A stretch of DNA of 23,142 nt from Anaerolineae bacterium (GTDB taxonomy: Bacteria > Chloroflexota > Anaerolineae > 4572-78 > J111): the NCBI GenBank assembly GCA_023151115.1, contig JAKLJP010000079.1, positions 1 to 23,142 on the forward strand, written 5' to 3'. The translations under genes were made by a program, and so were the position numbers. The notes under the pieces were generated by a model. That model was given only the letters and a program-made list of their open reading frames with translations, ran no database searches and had not been told where the DNA came from. Of the stretch, positions 1 to 6,506 are shown one piece after another (positions within the stretch are counted from its first letter, which is position 1; every line of letters begins with the position of its first letter).

Positions 1-147
1 TCGATCTTCTGCCAGGGCTTTTTCTACAATTTTTGCGTCATCTAATCGCTGTAACCCTTGTTCTCGTAGATGAAGCGCATCGTACCCTTGAGTACGTAAG
101 TAAACGGCCGTACTACGGGCCAACCCCATATCAAGCAAAAACTTCAT
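1..147 (-). CDS. DUF5615 PIN-like toxin, 3' end cut by window edge
   Basis: The first 49 residues are visible, beginning MKFLLDMGLARSTAVYL; the rest lies beyond base 1. The opening KFLLDMGL, with an early acidic residue, and the following stretch GYDALHLREQGL are typical of the DUF5615 family, a PIN-like fold often found as the toxin-like partner of DUF433 proteins. The ATG overlaps the stop of the upstream DUF433 gene by four bases (ATGA), so the two are almost certainly translationally coupled. By family knowledge the protein would be a Mg-dependent ribonuclease-like toxin. The remaining acidic active-site residues cannot be checked because the gene is truncated by the window, not by mutation. 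Confidence 0.8.
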   Translation of the reverse strand, partial: MKFLLDMGLARSTAVYLRTQGYDALHLREQGLQRLDDAKIVEKALAEDR

Positions 148-383
148 ACGGCTGCTTTGGTTGGGATAAAAATAATATCATCAACCGTCCAGGCGGCATA
201 ACGTAAAGCTTGTTGAATATCTTCTGGTTCAAGATCGGGGTATTCGTCTGTGATTTCTTTGACGGTCATTCCATTAGCCACCAAATTGACAATCAATGAG
301 ACCGAAATGCGCATGCCTCTAATACATGCTTTGCCACCCAAGATTTGTGGATCAGATGTAATACGATCAAAACCGACCATCAT
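144..383 (-). CDS. DUF433 antitoxin-like protein
   Basis: This 79-residue protein carries the DUF433 signature: an N-terminal FDRITSDPQILGGKACIRG block (residues 5-23), then MRISVSLIVNLVANG, then an EI..EYPDLEPEDIQQALRYAA helix-turn-helix-like half. A longer frame opens with TTG at 416, but a strong AAGGAG ribosome binding site at 391-396 lies 7 bases before the ATG at 383, so I take that start. It overlaps the DUF5615 gene by four bases. The pair is a common toxin-antitoxin-like module, in which the DUF433 protein is presumed to neutralise its partner and to bind its own promoter. A 10-base inverted repeat at 433-470 upstream would suit such autoregulation, but this is inference. Confidence 0.85.
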   Translation of the reverse strand: MMVGFDRITSDPQILGGKACIRGMRISVSLIVNLVANGMTVKEITDEYPDLEPEDIQQALRYAAWTVDDIIFIPTKAAV

Positions 384-432
384 CCCTGGACTCCTTACTA
401 TACTCAGCAGATCCAAATTTCAGGCTCCCAGC

Positions 433-470
433 GGACAACAGTCCGTATTTTGGCCGCTGAACTGTTGTCC
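433..470. promoter_or_regulatory. Inverted repeat upstream of DUF433/DUF5615 pair
   Basis: GGACAACAGT at 433-442 is the exact reverse complement of ACTGTTGTCC at 461-470, with an 18-base spacer. A further CAGCGG/CCGCTG pair (429-434 and 454-459) partly overlaps the arms. It lies 50-87 bases upstream of the antitoxin start and about 105 bases past the cofE stop. An operator for the antitoxin is the likeliest role. A transcript-end hairpin for the cofE operon is possible, but no run of T follows. Confidence 0.4.
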
Positions 471-574
471 AGCTAGAGCAATTTTGGATCCACTGATACT
501 CAATCATGATAAATATACCTGCTGTTTCTTATTAATTCCAAATATAGCTGTAAGGAAAAATTACCTGTTCTCTA

Positions 575-1339
575 CTATCGAAACACATCCAGATGCTTGG
601 GCCGCAACGCGTCCGAGGCTTTGGCGTGCTCGTTTAGAGTGAAAGGCAGGCCGCGCACAATCACCACCGGGCAGCCTTCGGCGGCCTGGCCCATAAGCAG
701 GCTGGCGGCGGCGGCAATCTGGTCGGTGAAGCCGACATCGGTGTGGCGGAGGGGTTCGCCAAACAGGTCGGGCACACCGCGTAAATCCTGCACCGGAGCC
801 AGCCCGCTGACCCCAATCGCCACCCCGACGGTGCCAAAACGCCAGGCTCGCCCGTGACTGTCAATAATCAGGGTGGGCGGGGCAGCGCCGGTCAACTCGG
901 CCAGCCGCCGGCGGATAGCGCGGGCCGAGGCGTCGGGGTCGGCAGGCAGACGGAGCAGCACCCCCGGCTCATCGCTGACATTGGAATGATCTATCCCGGC
1001 GTTGGCGCTGATAAAGCCCAGCTTGTGCTGCACAATCAACAGGTCCTTTTGCGCCCGGATAATCTCGGCGGTGTCCCATAAAATCACTTCTACCTGCTCG
1101 GCCGGTTTGCCGGTGATTTGGGCCAGGGTCAGCGCCTCCGCCGAAGGAGTCACTTCCGACAGGCGCACAAAGCGGCCTTCGGCCTTTGAGACAATTTTTT
1201 GGGCCACAACCACAATATCGCTGTCCATCAAGGTCAGCCCGACTTTTTCACTGGCCTCACCTATCAGCGCGGCCAGGTCGTCGCCGGACCGGATGAGGGG
1301 CAGGCCGGGCAGGGGAATCAGTTGCACGCTGTCAGGCAT
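575..1339 (-). CDS. cofE: Coenzyme F420-0:L-glutamate ligase (CofE)
   Basis: CofE adds glutamates through gamma linkages to F420-0, using GTP, in the last steps of coenzyme F420 synthesis in the cytoplasm. The 254-residue protein starts MPDSVQLIPLPGLPLI and matches the family along its length: IVVVAQKIVSKAEGR (42-56), LGFISANAGIDHSN (107-120) and a SHGRAWR...GTVGVAIG block (161-176). Asp117 and Asp160 are probable metal ligands by analogy with archaeal CofE. Length is normal for a single-domain CofE; the C-terminal nitroreductase-like domain of actinobacterial FbiB is absent. The frame is open further upstream, but that part is an out-of-frame copy of the peptidase gene, so I start at 1339. 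The start overlaps the end of ptrB by eight bases, implying coupling. Some Chloroflexota are known to make F420. Confidence 0.9.
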   Translation of the reverse strand: MPDSVQLIPLPGLPLIRSGDDLAALIGEASEKVGLTLMDSDIVVVAQKIVSKAEGRFVRLSEVTPSAEALTLAQITGKPAEQVEVILWDTAEIIRAQKDLLIVQHKLGFISANAGIDHSNVSDEPGVLLRLPADPDASARAIRRRLAELTGAAPPTLIIDSHGRAWRFGTVGVAIGVSGLAPVQDLRGVPDLFGEPLRHTDVGFTDQIAAAASLLMGQAAEGCPVVIVRGLPFTLNEHAKASDALRPKHLDVFR

Positions 1340-3380
1340 AGATGCCCAGCCGGTCGAGGATAAAGGCGTAGGTAAAGGCCCACTCGCGCAGGTAGGCGTA
1401 GCGGTCGGAAGGGCCGCTGTGCCCGGCAGACATCTCGGTTTTGAGCAGCAGAACATTTTGGTCTGTTTTCAGGGCGCGCAGCCGGGCGACCCATTTGGCC
1501 GGTTCCCAATATTGCACCCGCGGATCGTTCAAGCCGGCGGTGACCAGCAGGTGCGGGTAGGCTTTGGCTTCGACGTTGTCGTAAGGTGAGTAGGATTTGA
1601 TGTAGGCGTAATACGTCGGGTCGGCGGGGTTACCCCACTCTTCATATTCGCTGGTGGTCAGCGGGATGGAAGAATCGAGCATAGTGTTGATGGCGTCCAC
1701 AAACGGCACCCCGGCCACAACCACTTTGAACAAATCCGGGCGCATGTTTGCTACTGCGCCCATCAGCAAGCCGCCGGCGCTGCGACCAAAGGCAACCAGT
1801 TTGTCGGCGGAAGTGTACTTTTCGGCTATAAGATGCTCGGCGCAGGCGATGAAATCGGTGAAGCTGTTACGCTTGTTGAGCAGCTTGCCCTGCTCGTACC
1901 AATGCCGGCCCATTTCGCCGCCGCCGCGAATGTGGGGGATGGCAAAGACAAAACCGCGCTCCAGCAGGCACAAGCGCCGCGAGCCAAAATAAGCATCCAT
2001 CGAAGCTTCATACGCGCCATAGCCATGCATAAGCAAGGGGCTGCGCCCATCTTTGACCAGGCCCTTTTTATAGACCAGCGAAATCGGCACCGGGACGCCA
2101 TCGGCGGCAGTGGCGAAAATCCGTTCTGACTGATACTGGGCCGGGTCATAACCCGGAACCTCTTCCTGCTTTTTGAGGTCGCGGGTGCGGTCATTCATCT
2201 CGTAATCAAAGGTCGAGGGCGGCGTGACCAGCGAGGAGTAACCAAAGCGCAATTGGGAGGTTTGGAACTCTCGATTGCCTTGCGGCCAGAGGGTATAAGC
2301 TGGCTCGTTAAAGTCAACATAGTGGCTGGTCAGGTCAGGTAGGTAGATAACCTGAATTTGGGGCAATCCCTGCTCCCGCTCAAACAAAACCAGGTGATCC
2401 TGAAAGACCAGCAGTTCATCTACTTTAACCGCCGGCCGGTGGGGAATCAACTCTCGCCACTGCGCTTTGGCCGGGTTGGCCGTGGCGACGGTCATCACCC
2501 GAAAATTTACGGCCTCGGCGTTGGTCAAAATAAAGAACTCGTCGCCGCGATGGTCTACCAGATATTCCAGGCCGTGCTGGCGGGGCTGGATAACCCGAAA
2601 TTGGCCGGTGGGATCGTCGGCGGACAGGTAATGCCACTCGGATGTGACCGACTGTCGCAGATAGACCAAGATGTAGGCTTTGCTCCGGCTTTTGTGGAGA
2701 AACATGTTGTACATTTCGTCGGTTTCGTGGTAGAGCAAAACATCATCGCGGGGGCCGGTTCCGAGAGTATGGCGGTACAATTGATAGGGGCGCTTGGCCT
2801 CATCCAAAACGGTGTAGAAAAGGGTCTGGTTGTCATTGGCCCAGGCCAGGCTGTAATAGGTGTTGGGAATTTGATCGGGTAACAATTGGCCGTTAGCCAG
2901 GTCTTTCACGTACAGGGTAAAGGTTTCCGCGCCGCTGAGATCAACCGAGTAGGCCAGCAGGCGGTGATTGGGGCTAACCTGAAACACCCCAAGCTGGCAA
3001 AAATCGTGGCCTTCGGCCAGCAGGTTCTGGTCCAGCAGAATTTCTTCCGGCGCATCGAGGCTGCCCTGCTTGCGGCAGTAAATGGGATAAGCTTTGCCGG
3101 TTTCGGTGCGCTCATAGTAATAATAGTCGTCCAGCTTTTCCGGTGCGCTCTGATCCGTTTCTTTGATGTAACCCAGCAGTTCCCGGTACAACTGCTCTTG
3201 CAGTGCTTCGGTGGGCTGCATAACCGCCGCTGTGTATTTGTTTTCTGCTTCCAGGTAAGCCATCACTTCCGGGTTCGAGCGTTCCCGCAGCCAAAAATAG
3301 TTGTCGGTGCGGGTGTCGCCGTGTGTGGTTAAAACTTTCGGTTCGATTTTAGCAACAGGTGGCGTTAAATCGGTTTTCAT
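1332..3380 (-). CDS. ptrB: Oligopeptidase B, S9A family serine peptidase
   Basis: This 682-residue cytoplasmic peptidase cleaves short peptides after Arg or Lys. The N-terminal half (to about 420) is the seven-bladed propeller that excludes folded proteins; the C-terminal part is an alpha/beta hydrolase. The catalytic triad is visible: Ser534 in GRSAGGLL, Asp619 in AGLNDPRV and His654 in SAGHSG. The SEYEEWGNP stretch (577-585) holds the paired glutamates that give basic P1 preference in oligopeptidase B, separating it from prolyl oligopeptidase. There is no signal peptide. A GAGAGGG ribosome binding site sits four bases before the ATG. It lies between an F420-dependent NADP reductase gene and cofE and overlaps the latter; no functional link to F420 is known to me, so it may simply share the transcript. 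Confidence 0.93.
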   Translation of the reverse strand: MKTDLTPPVAKIEPKVLTTHGDTRTDNYFWLRERSNPEVMAYLEAENKYTAAVMQPTEALQEQLYRELLGYIKETDQSAPEKLDDYYYYERTETGKAYPIYCRKQGSLDAPEEILLDQNLLAEGHDFCQLGVFQVSPNHRLLAYSVDLSGAETFTLYVKDLANGQLLPDQIPNTYYSLAWANDNQTLFYTVLDEAKRPYQLYRHTLGTGPRDDVLLYHETDEMYNMFLHKSRSKAYILVYLRQSVTSEWHYLSADDPTGQFRVIQPRQHGLEYLVDHRGDEFFILTNAEAVNFRVMTVATANPAKAQWRELIPHRPAVKVDELLVFQDHLVLFEREQGLPQIQVIYLPDLTSHYVDFNEPAYTLWPQGNREFQTSQLRFGYSSLVTPPSTFDYEMNDRTRDLKKQEEVPGYDPAQYQSERIFATAADGVPVPISLVYKKGLVKDGRSPLLMHGYGAYEASMDAYFGSRRLCLLERGFVFAIPHIRGGGEMGRHWYEQGKLLNKRNSFTDFIACAEHLIAEKYTSADKLVAFGRSAGGLLMGAVANMRPDLFKVVVAGVPFVDAINTMLDSSIPLTTSEYEEWGNPADPTYYAYIKSYSPYDNVEAKAYPHLLVTAGLNDPRVQYWEPAKWVARLRALKTDQNVLLLKTEMSAGHSGPSDRYAYLREWAFTYAFILDRLGIYA

Positions 3381-3414
3381 TTTCCCTCTCGATCATGTGG
3401 TACGTGATTAAAAT

Positions 3415-3436
3415 CATCACGCATCACGCATCACGC
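3415..3436. repeat. Heptamer tandem repeat, GCATCAC unit
   Basis: About three copies of GCATCAC run from 3415 to 3436, in the gap between ptrB and the F420-dependent reductase gene. The array is next to a small palindromic stretch (TGATTAAAATCA at 3405-3416). It belongs to the set of seven-base arrays scattered through this window. Confidence 0.7.
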
Positions 3437-3463
3437 TCAAGGCCATAAAATTCTGAAGAACCT

Positions 3464-4120
3464 TTAAATTCCGGTGATTTTGATGCCCGATGCTTTGACC
3501 TTGTGCCGGATGTTGATGCCAATCAGTACAGCGGTCAAACCCTCGACGACGACGGCATTTTGCAGCGGGCCGGCGTCAATGCCGCGCATGCCGCAGGCTT
3601 CGGCCAGGGCGATGGCTTCGGCTTTGGCTTCTTTATCATCGCCGCAGACCAACACATCGCAATCAATGTGCTCGCTGTCGTCGCTCAAATGGGCCGCGCC
3701 GACATTTTGAAAGGCCGACACCACCCGCACCCCCTCGCCTAAAATGGTCTGCGCCTCCTGCCCCGCCGACCCGCCCGGCGGCACGTTCACGTGGCTAACC
3801 TTGGGCGGCTTGAGCGGCACGGTCACGTCTATCAAAATTTTGCCTTGCAAGACATCGCGGAGTTGGGTCAGGGTTGGCCCCTGGGCGCTGTAAGGCACCG
3901 TCAGCACGCAAATGTCGGCGGCTTTGGCCGCGTCTTCATTCGACATGCCGGTGAGGAGAGGCCGTCCCAGTTGTTCATTTAATTCAGCCGCTACCCGCTC
4001 GGCCTTTTCGGCCTGGCGCGAGCCAATAATGACGTTATACCGGCCCGATTTGGCCCACTGCCGAGCCAGGCCCGGCCCTTCATTACCTGTTCCACCCAGA
4101 ACAGCGATAGTTTTGGTCAT
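3464..4120 (-). CDS. npdG: F420-dependent NADP reductase (Fno/NpdG)
   Basis: This 218-residue soluble enzyme should exchange hydride between reduced F420 and NADP. The Rossmann motif is GGTGNEG at residues 9-15, and Ser34-Arg35 in IIGSR are placed to bind the NADP 2'-phosphate. Further family blocks are VLTVPYSAQ, ILIDVTVPL, VVSAFQNVGAAHL and a C-terminal GPLQNAVVVEGLTAVLIGIN. The frame is open to 4207, but the family N-terminus fits the ATG at 4120 (MTKTIAVLGGTG), and the upstream part is a tandem-repeat region. A GAGAGGG motif lies about 11 bases before the start, a long spacing. The gene is upstream of ptrB and cofE on the same strand, so an F420 reductase and an F420 ligase are close neighbours. 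A generic NADP-binding oxidoreductase of the same family is the main alternative. Confidence 0.85.
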   Translation of the reverse strand: MTKTIAVLGGTGNEGPGLARQWAKSGRYNVIIGSRQAEKAERVAAELNEQLGRPLLTGMSNEDAAKAADICVLTVPYSAQGPTLTQLRDVLQGKILIDVTVPLKPPKVSHVNVPPGGSAGQEAQTILGEGVRVVSAFQNVGAAHLSDDSEHIDCDVLVCGDDKEAKAEAIALAEACGMRGIDAGPLQNAVVVEGLTAVLIGINIRHKVKASGIKITGI

Positions 4121-4171
4121 GGTCAAAAATACCCTCTCGAAGATGTTGGATTTTGGATTTATGATTAGCGA

Positions 4172-4237
4172 CGTGGTGCGTAGCGCGTGGTGCGTAAAAA
4201 ATTTCACACCTCACGTCTCACGCTTCACGTATCATAC
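4172..4237. repeat. Heptamer tandem repeats, CGTGGTG and CTCACGT units
   Basis: CGTGGTGCGTA occurs twice with 14-base spacing (4172-4182 and 4186-4196), i.e. two heptamers. It is followed by CTCACGT, CTCACGC, TTCACGT and ATCATAC in register from 4210 to 4237. The array fills the gap between the glycosyltransferase stop and the reductase gene and reaches the last codons of the former. Confidence 0.7.
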
Positions 4238-5935
4238 CTCAGATTTGGGGCTTCGGCTAATCGGCCAGAGGAGGGCGAGGGCTGGCGGAACCATCAGCAG
4301 GGGCGCCCCGATCAGATGGCCCAGAAATTGATTGTGCAGCAAAACCGGATACCAGACGCGAACGGTTTCAAAGTAAGGGATGATGAACAGCGCGGTGATC
4401 GAAAAAACGGTGGCGGCTATCAGTGGTCGCCGGTTGGGTAGGAGGAGTACCGCTAACGGCAGAAACCACAACAAATACCAGGCGTGAAACACCGGCGCAG
4501 CGAGAAGAACGTACCAGAAGAGGATGTGGAAGGAGGAGTGGAGGAGTGGAAGGTTGGAAGATTGGAAGGTTGGAAGATTACTGACTACTGACTTCTGACT
4601 ACTGACTACTGGCTGACCCCCAACCCCCGACCCCTGACCCCTGACAAGAAGGGACAAATAAATCAGGGCATACAGGCCAACGAGCAGGTTGCGGGAGAAA
4701 TCGAAGGCAAAGTTGACGCCCCATGTATCTTTGAGGCCGAGAACCAGCAGGGCCAGTAGGGACCTTCCGGCGCCGCTGCCGGCTTGCAGCACCGCCCAGT
4801 TGTCCCAGCCGGGCCACAGGGGAAGCAGCGGCAGGATGACCAGGATCGCTATCAGCAGGCCGTACCCACTCATAGGGATCAGTCGTTTGGGCCATTTGAC
4901 TTCGTGGACAGTCAATGCCAGCAAAAAAAAGGGCACGACGAGAACCGTCACAAATTTGACCAGAATTGAGAGCGCTAGAAAAAGACAAGCCAGGAGTAGG
5001 AAGTAGGGAGTAGGAAGTAGGGAGTAGGAAGTAGGGAGTAAAAAGGCAAAGCGTAGCCCGGATGTATTCGCTGCATCCTTTTTCGGTTCCTCGCCTCTGC
5101 GCCTCTGCGCCTCTTCCAATGCCCACACTGCTGTTAGCAGAAAAAAGACCATAATTATATCGTTGTGGCCGTTTTGAACGGTTTCCAGTAAAACCAGTGG
5201 ACTCCAGGCAAAAGCAATGGTGGCAGTGATGGCCCAGCGCGGTTGAATTTGCCGCATTATCCGAAAAATCAACCCGGCGCAGCCCAGGTAAGCCAGGACC
5301 GCTAGAATCTTTAGAGCAAACAGGTGACTCAAAAAACTGCCGCCGCTCAGATGAAATGCGCCCAGCGACAGCCACTCCCACAGCGGGCCGTAAGGAGAGG
5401 GCGCGTCCACCCACTCGGCGGCCAGGCCGAGCCAGGGGTCGGCGGCGGGCAGGGTTTCAGGGGCGGTGGTTAAGGGGTTGAGGCCGTAGAGCGCCCAGCC
5501 TCGGGTGCGGATGGCATAGATGAAGAGGTCAATGGCAGTGACGGGGTAAGAGAAGAGGAGGATGACTGTCAGGACGGCGCAACTGACTCCAACTAATTGA
5601 CCGGAAACGGGAGACCGGAGACCGGCATCATTATAGTTCCTCTGCTCCTCTGCCCTCCGGCTCCCCTGCTCCCCTGCGGATATTGTCAGCCAGACAGCCC
5701 AAATATAGAGCCAGAACAACGCGCCCAATCCGGCTACGTAGGCGACAAAGCCGCTGATTGAGTAATTTGTAAGCTTCGTATAATCAACAGGGGGTATAGT
5801 AGTGTAGAGCCAGGGTAGGGGAAAGGGGAGGGTAAAAACCAGGAGATAAATCAATCCGCTCAGGCTGGCAATAAGAGCCAACTGAGCGGATGGGGAAGCG
5901 GTAAAATTTTTTTGCGGGGAAAGATTCTTAGCCAA
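4232..5935 (-). CDS. GT-C type polyprenyl-phosphate-dependent glycosyltransferase, membrane protein
   Basis: This 567-residue polytopic membrane protein has about ten or more hydrophobic segments. Features common in GT-C mannosyltransferase-like proteins (DUF2029/MptB-like group) are the loop DLFIYAIRTRGWALYGLNPLT (residues 136-156), SPYGPLWEW (180-188) and the NGHND motif (255-259). Such enzymes use lipid-linked sugars to build cell-envelope glycans on the outer face of the membrane; the substrate here is unknown. The start is TTG at 5935, overlapping the upstream Uma2 gene by eight bases, with a GGCGGA-like site before it; this start is uncertain. Three stretches (about 88-113, 273-316 and 432-468) are translated tandem repeats. 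All lie in hydrophilic loops or at segment edges and keep the frame, which is unusual. Function is assigned only at family level. Confidence 0.75.
   Translation of the reverse strand: MAKNLSPQKNFTASPSAQLALIASLSGLIYLLVFTLPFPLPWLYTTIPPVDYTKLTNYSISGFVAYVAGLGALFWLYIWAVWLTISAGEQGSRRAEEQRNYNDAGLRSPVSGQLVGVSCAVLTVILLFSYPVTAIDLFIYAIRTRGWALYGLNPLTTAPETLPAADPWLGLAAEWVDAPSPYGPLWEWLSLGAFHLSGGSFLSHLFALKILAVLAYLGCAGLIFRIMRQIQPRWAITATIAFAWSPLVLLETVQNGHNDIIMVFFLLTAVWALEEAQRRRGEEPKKDAANTSGLRFAFLLPTSYSLLPTPYFLLLACLFLALSILVKFVTVLVVPFFLLALTVHEVKWPKRLIPMSGYGLLIAILVILPLLPLWPGWDNWAVLQAGSGAGRSLLALLVLGLKDTWGVNFAFDFSRNLLVGLYALIYLSLLVRGQGSGVGGQPVVSSQKSVVSNLPTFQSSNLPLLHSSFHILFWYVLLAAPVFHAWYLLWFLPLAVLLLPNRRPLIAATVFSITALFIIPYFETVRVWYPVLLHNQFLGHLIGAPLLMVPPALALLWPISRSPKSEV
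4532..4642. repeat. In-frame tandem repeat array in the glycosyltransferase gene (8-mers then 7-mers)
   Basis: GGAAGGTT and GGAAGATT alternate four times (4548-4579). Then come five heptamers of the ACTGACT type (4580-4614) and four of the GACCCCT type (4615-4642). The whole block is translated as a Ser/Gly/Val/Leu-rich loop at about residues 432-468, without stops or frameshift. Confidence 0.85.
4994..5040. repeat. In-frame heptamer array GAGTAGG/AAGTAGG in the glycosyltransferase gene
   Basis: Six perfect alternating heptamers (GAGTAGG, AAGTAGG) plus a partial seventh. They are read on the minus strand as the peptide stretch LLPTSYSLLPTPYF near residues 299-312, at the start of a hydrophobic segment. 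An 8-mer repeat (GCCTCTGC-like, 5093-5113) lies just beside it and encodes the charged EEAQRRRGEEPKK. Confidence 0.9.
5597..5674. repeat. In-frame low-complexity repeat in the glycosyltransferase gene
   Basis: GGAGACC-type units (5611-5623) and CTCCCCTGC/CTCCTCTGC units (about 5638-5674) encode the hydrophilic GEQGSRRAEEQRNYNDAGLR loop near residues 88-107, between two membrane segments. A very similar CTCCTCTGCTCCCCTGC block recurs inside the ABC permease gene near 22567-22586. Confidence 0.75.
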
Positions 5936-6494
5936 AAATATCCGCCACCTGACAGGAAAAGCCGGGCAGGACGGTTTCGCCGCTCAATGTGTCTGTCTCT
6001 CGCAGGGTTTGGGCTGTGCCGTCGGGGTGGTAAACGATGACGAGCCGCTGCTGAGGATAAACGACCCAGACCAGTTGGGTCCCGGAAGCCAAATAGTCCT
6101 GCACTTTGTCCTGAATTTCCGAGGCTGTGTCGCCGGGAGAGACAATTTCCGCGGCCAGGTCGGGCGGACCATCAATATAGCCTTCGGGTAGCCCCCCCGG
6201 AGGAATTTTGTTGGCGGACAGAAAGGAAATATCCGGTCCACGTACTGTATCGGGATTAGAGGCCAATTTATAGCCGGTCTCGGTCATGACAAAGCCCAAG
6301 TGCTTTTGTTTGACAAAGCCGAGCAAAAGAAAACCGAGATTTACGGCGGCGCTGCCATGTATCCCTCCAGGTGGCGTCATTTCGATTAATTCTCCTCTCA
6401 CTAATTCGAAGTGGTCGCCCCGGCTGCCCATTTGCCAGAAATCATCGGCGGTGAGCAACTCTTTAACATTTTCCATCGTTTTAGTTAAGACCAT
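5928..6494 (-). CDS. Uma2 family protein (DUF820, PD-(D/E)XK nuclease fold)
   Basis: This 188-residue protein shows the Uma2 pattern: an early HFELVRGELIEMTPP block (28-42), RGPDISFLS (86-94, carrying the motif Asp), then PDLAAEIVSPGD (111-122) with the motif Glu116, and a later Lys130. These form the restriction-endonuclease-like core. The biological role of Uma2 proteins is not settled; they occur in many copies in cyanobacteria and Chloroflexota. The frame is open from a TTG at 6506, but GGAGAG followed by the ATG at 6494 decides the start. It lies 12 bases after the formate dehydrogenase stop and overlaps the glycosyltransferase gene by eight bases, so it is probably co-transcribed with both. 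Confidence 0.85.
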   Translation of the reverse strand: MVLTKTMENVKELLTADDFWQMGSRGDHFELVRGELIEMTPPGGIHGSAAVNLGFLLLGFVKQKHLGFVMTETGYKLASNPDTVRGPDISFLSANKIPPGGLPEGYIDGPPDLAAEIVSPGDTASEIQDKVQDYLASGTQLVWVVYPQQRLVIVYHPDGTAQTLRETDTLSGETVLPGFSCQVADIFG

Positions 6495-6506
6495 GTTTCT
6501 CTCCAA

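Noticed and set aside
4994..5040. CRISPR-like regular repeats
   Set aside because: The units are only seven bases and directly adjacent with no spacers, so this is a simple tandem array. No cas genes are present.
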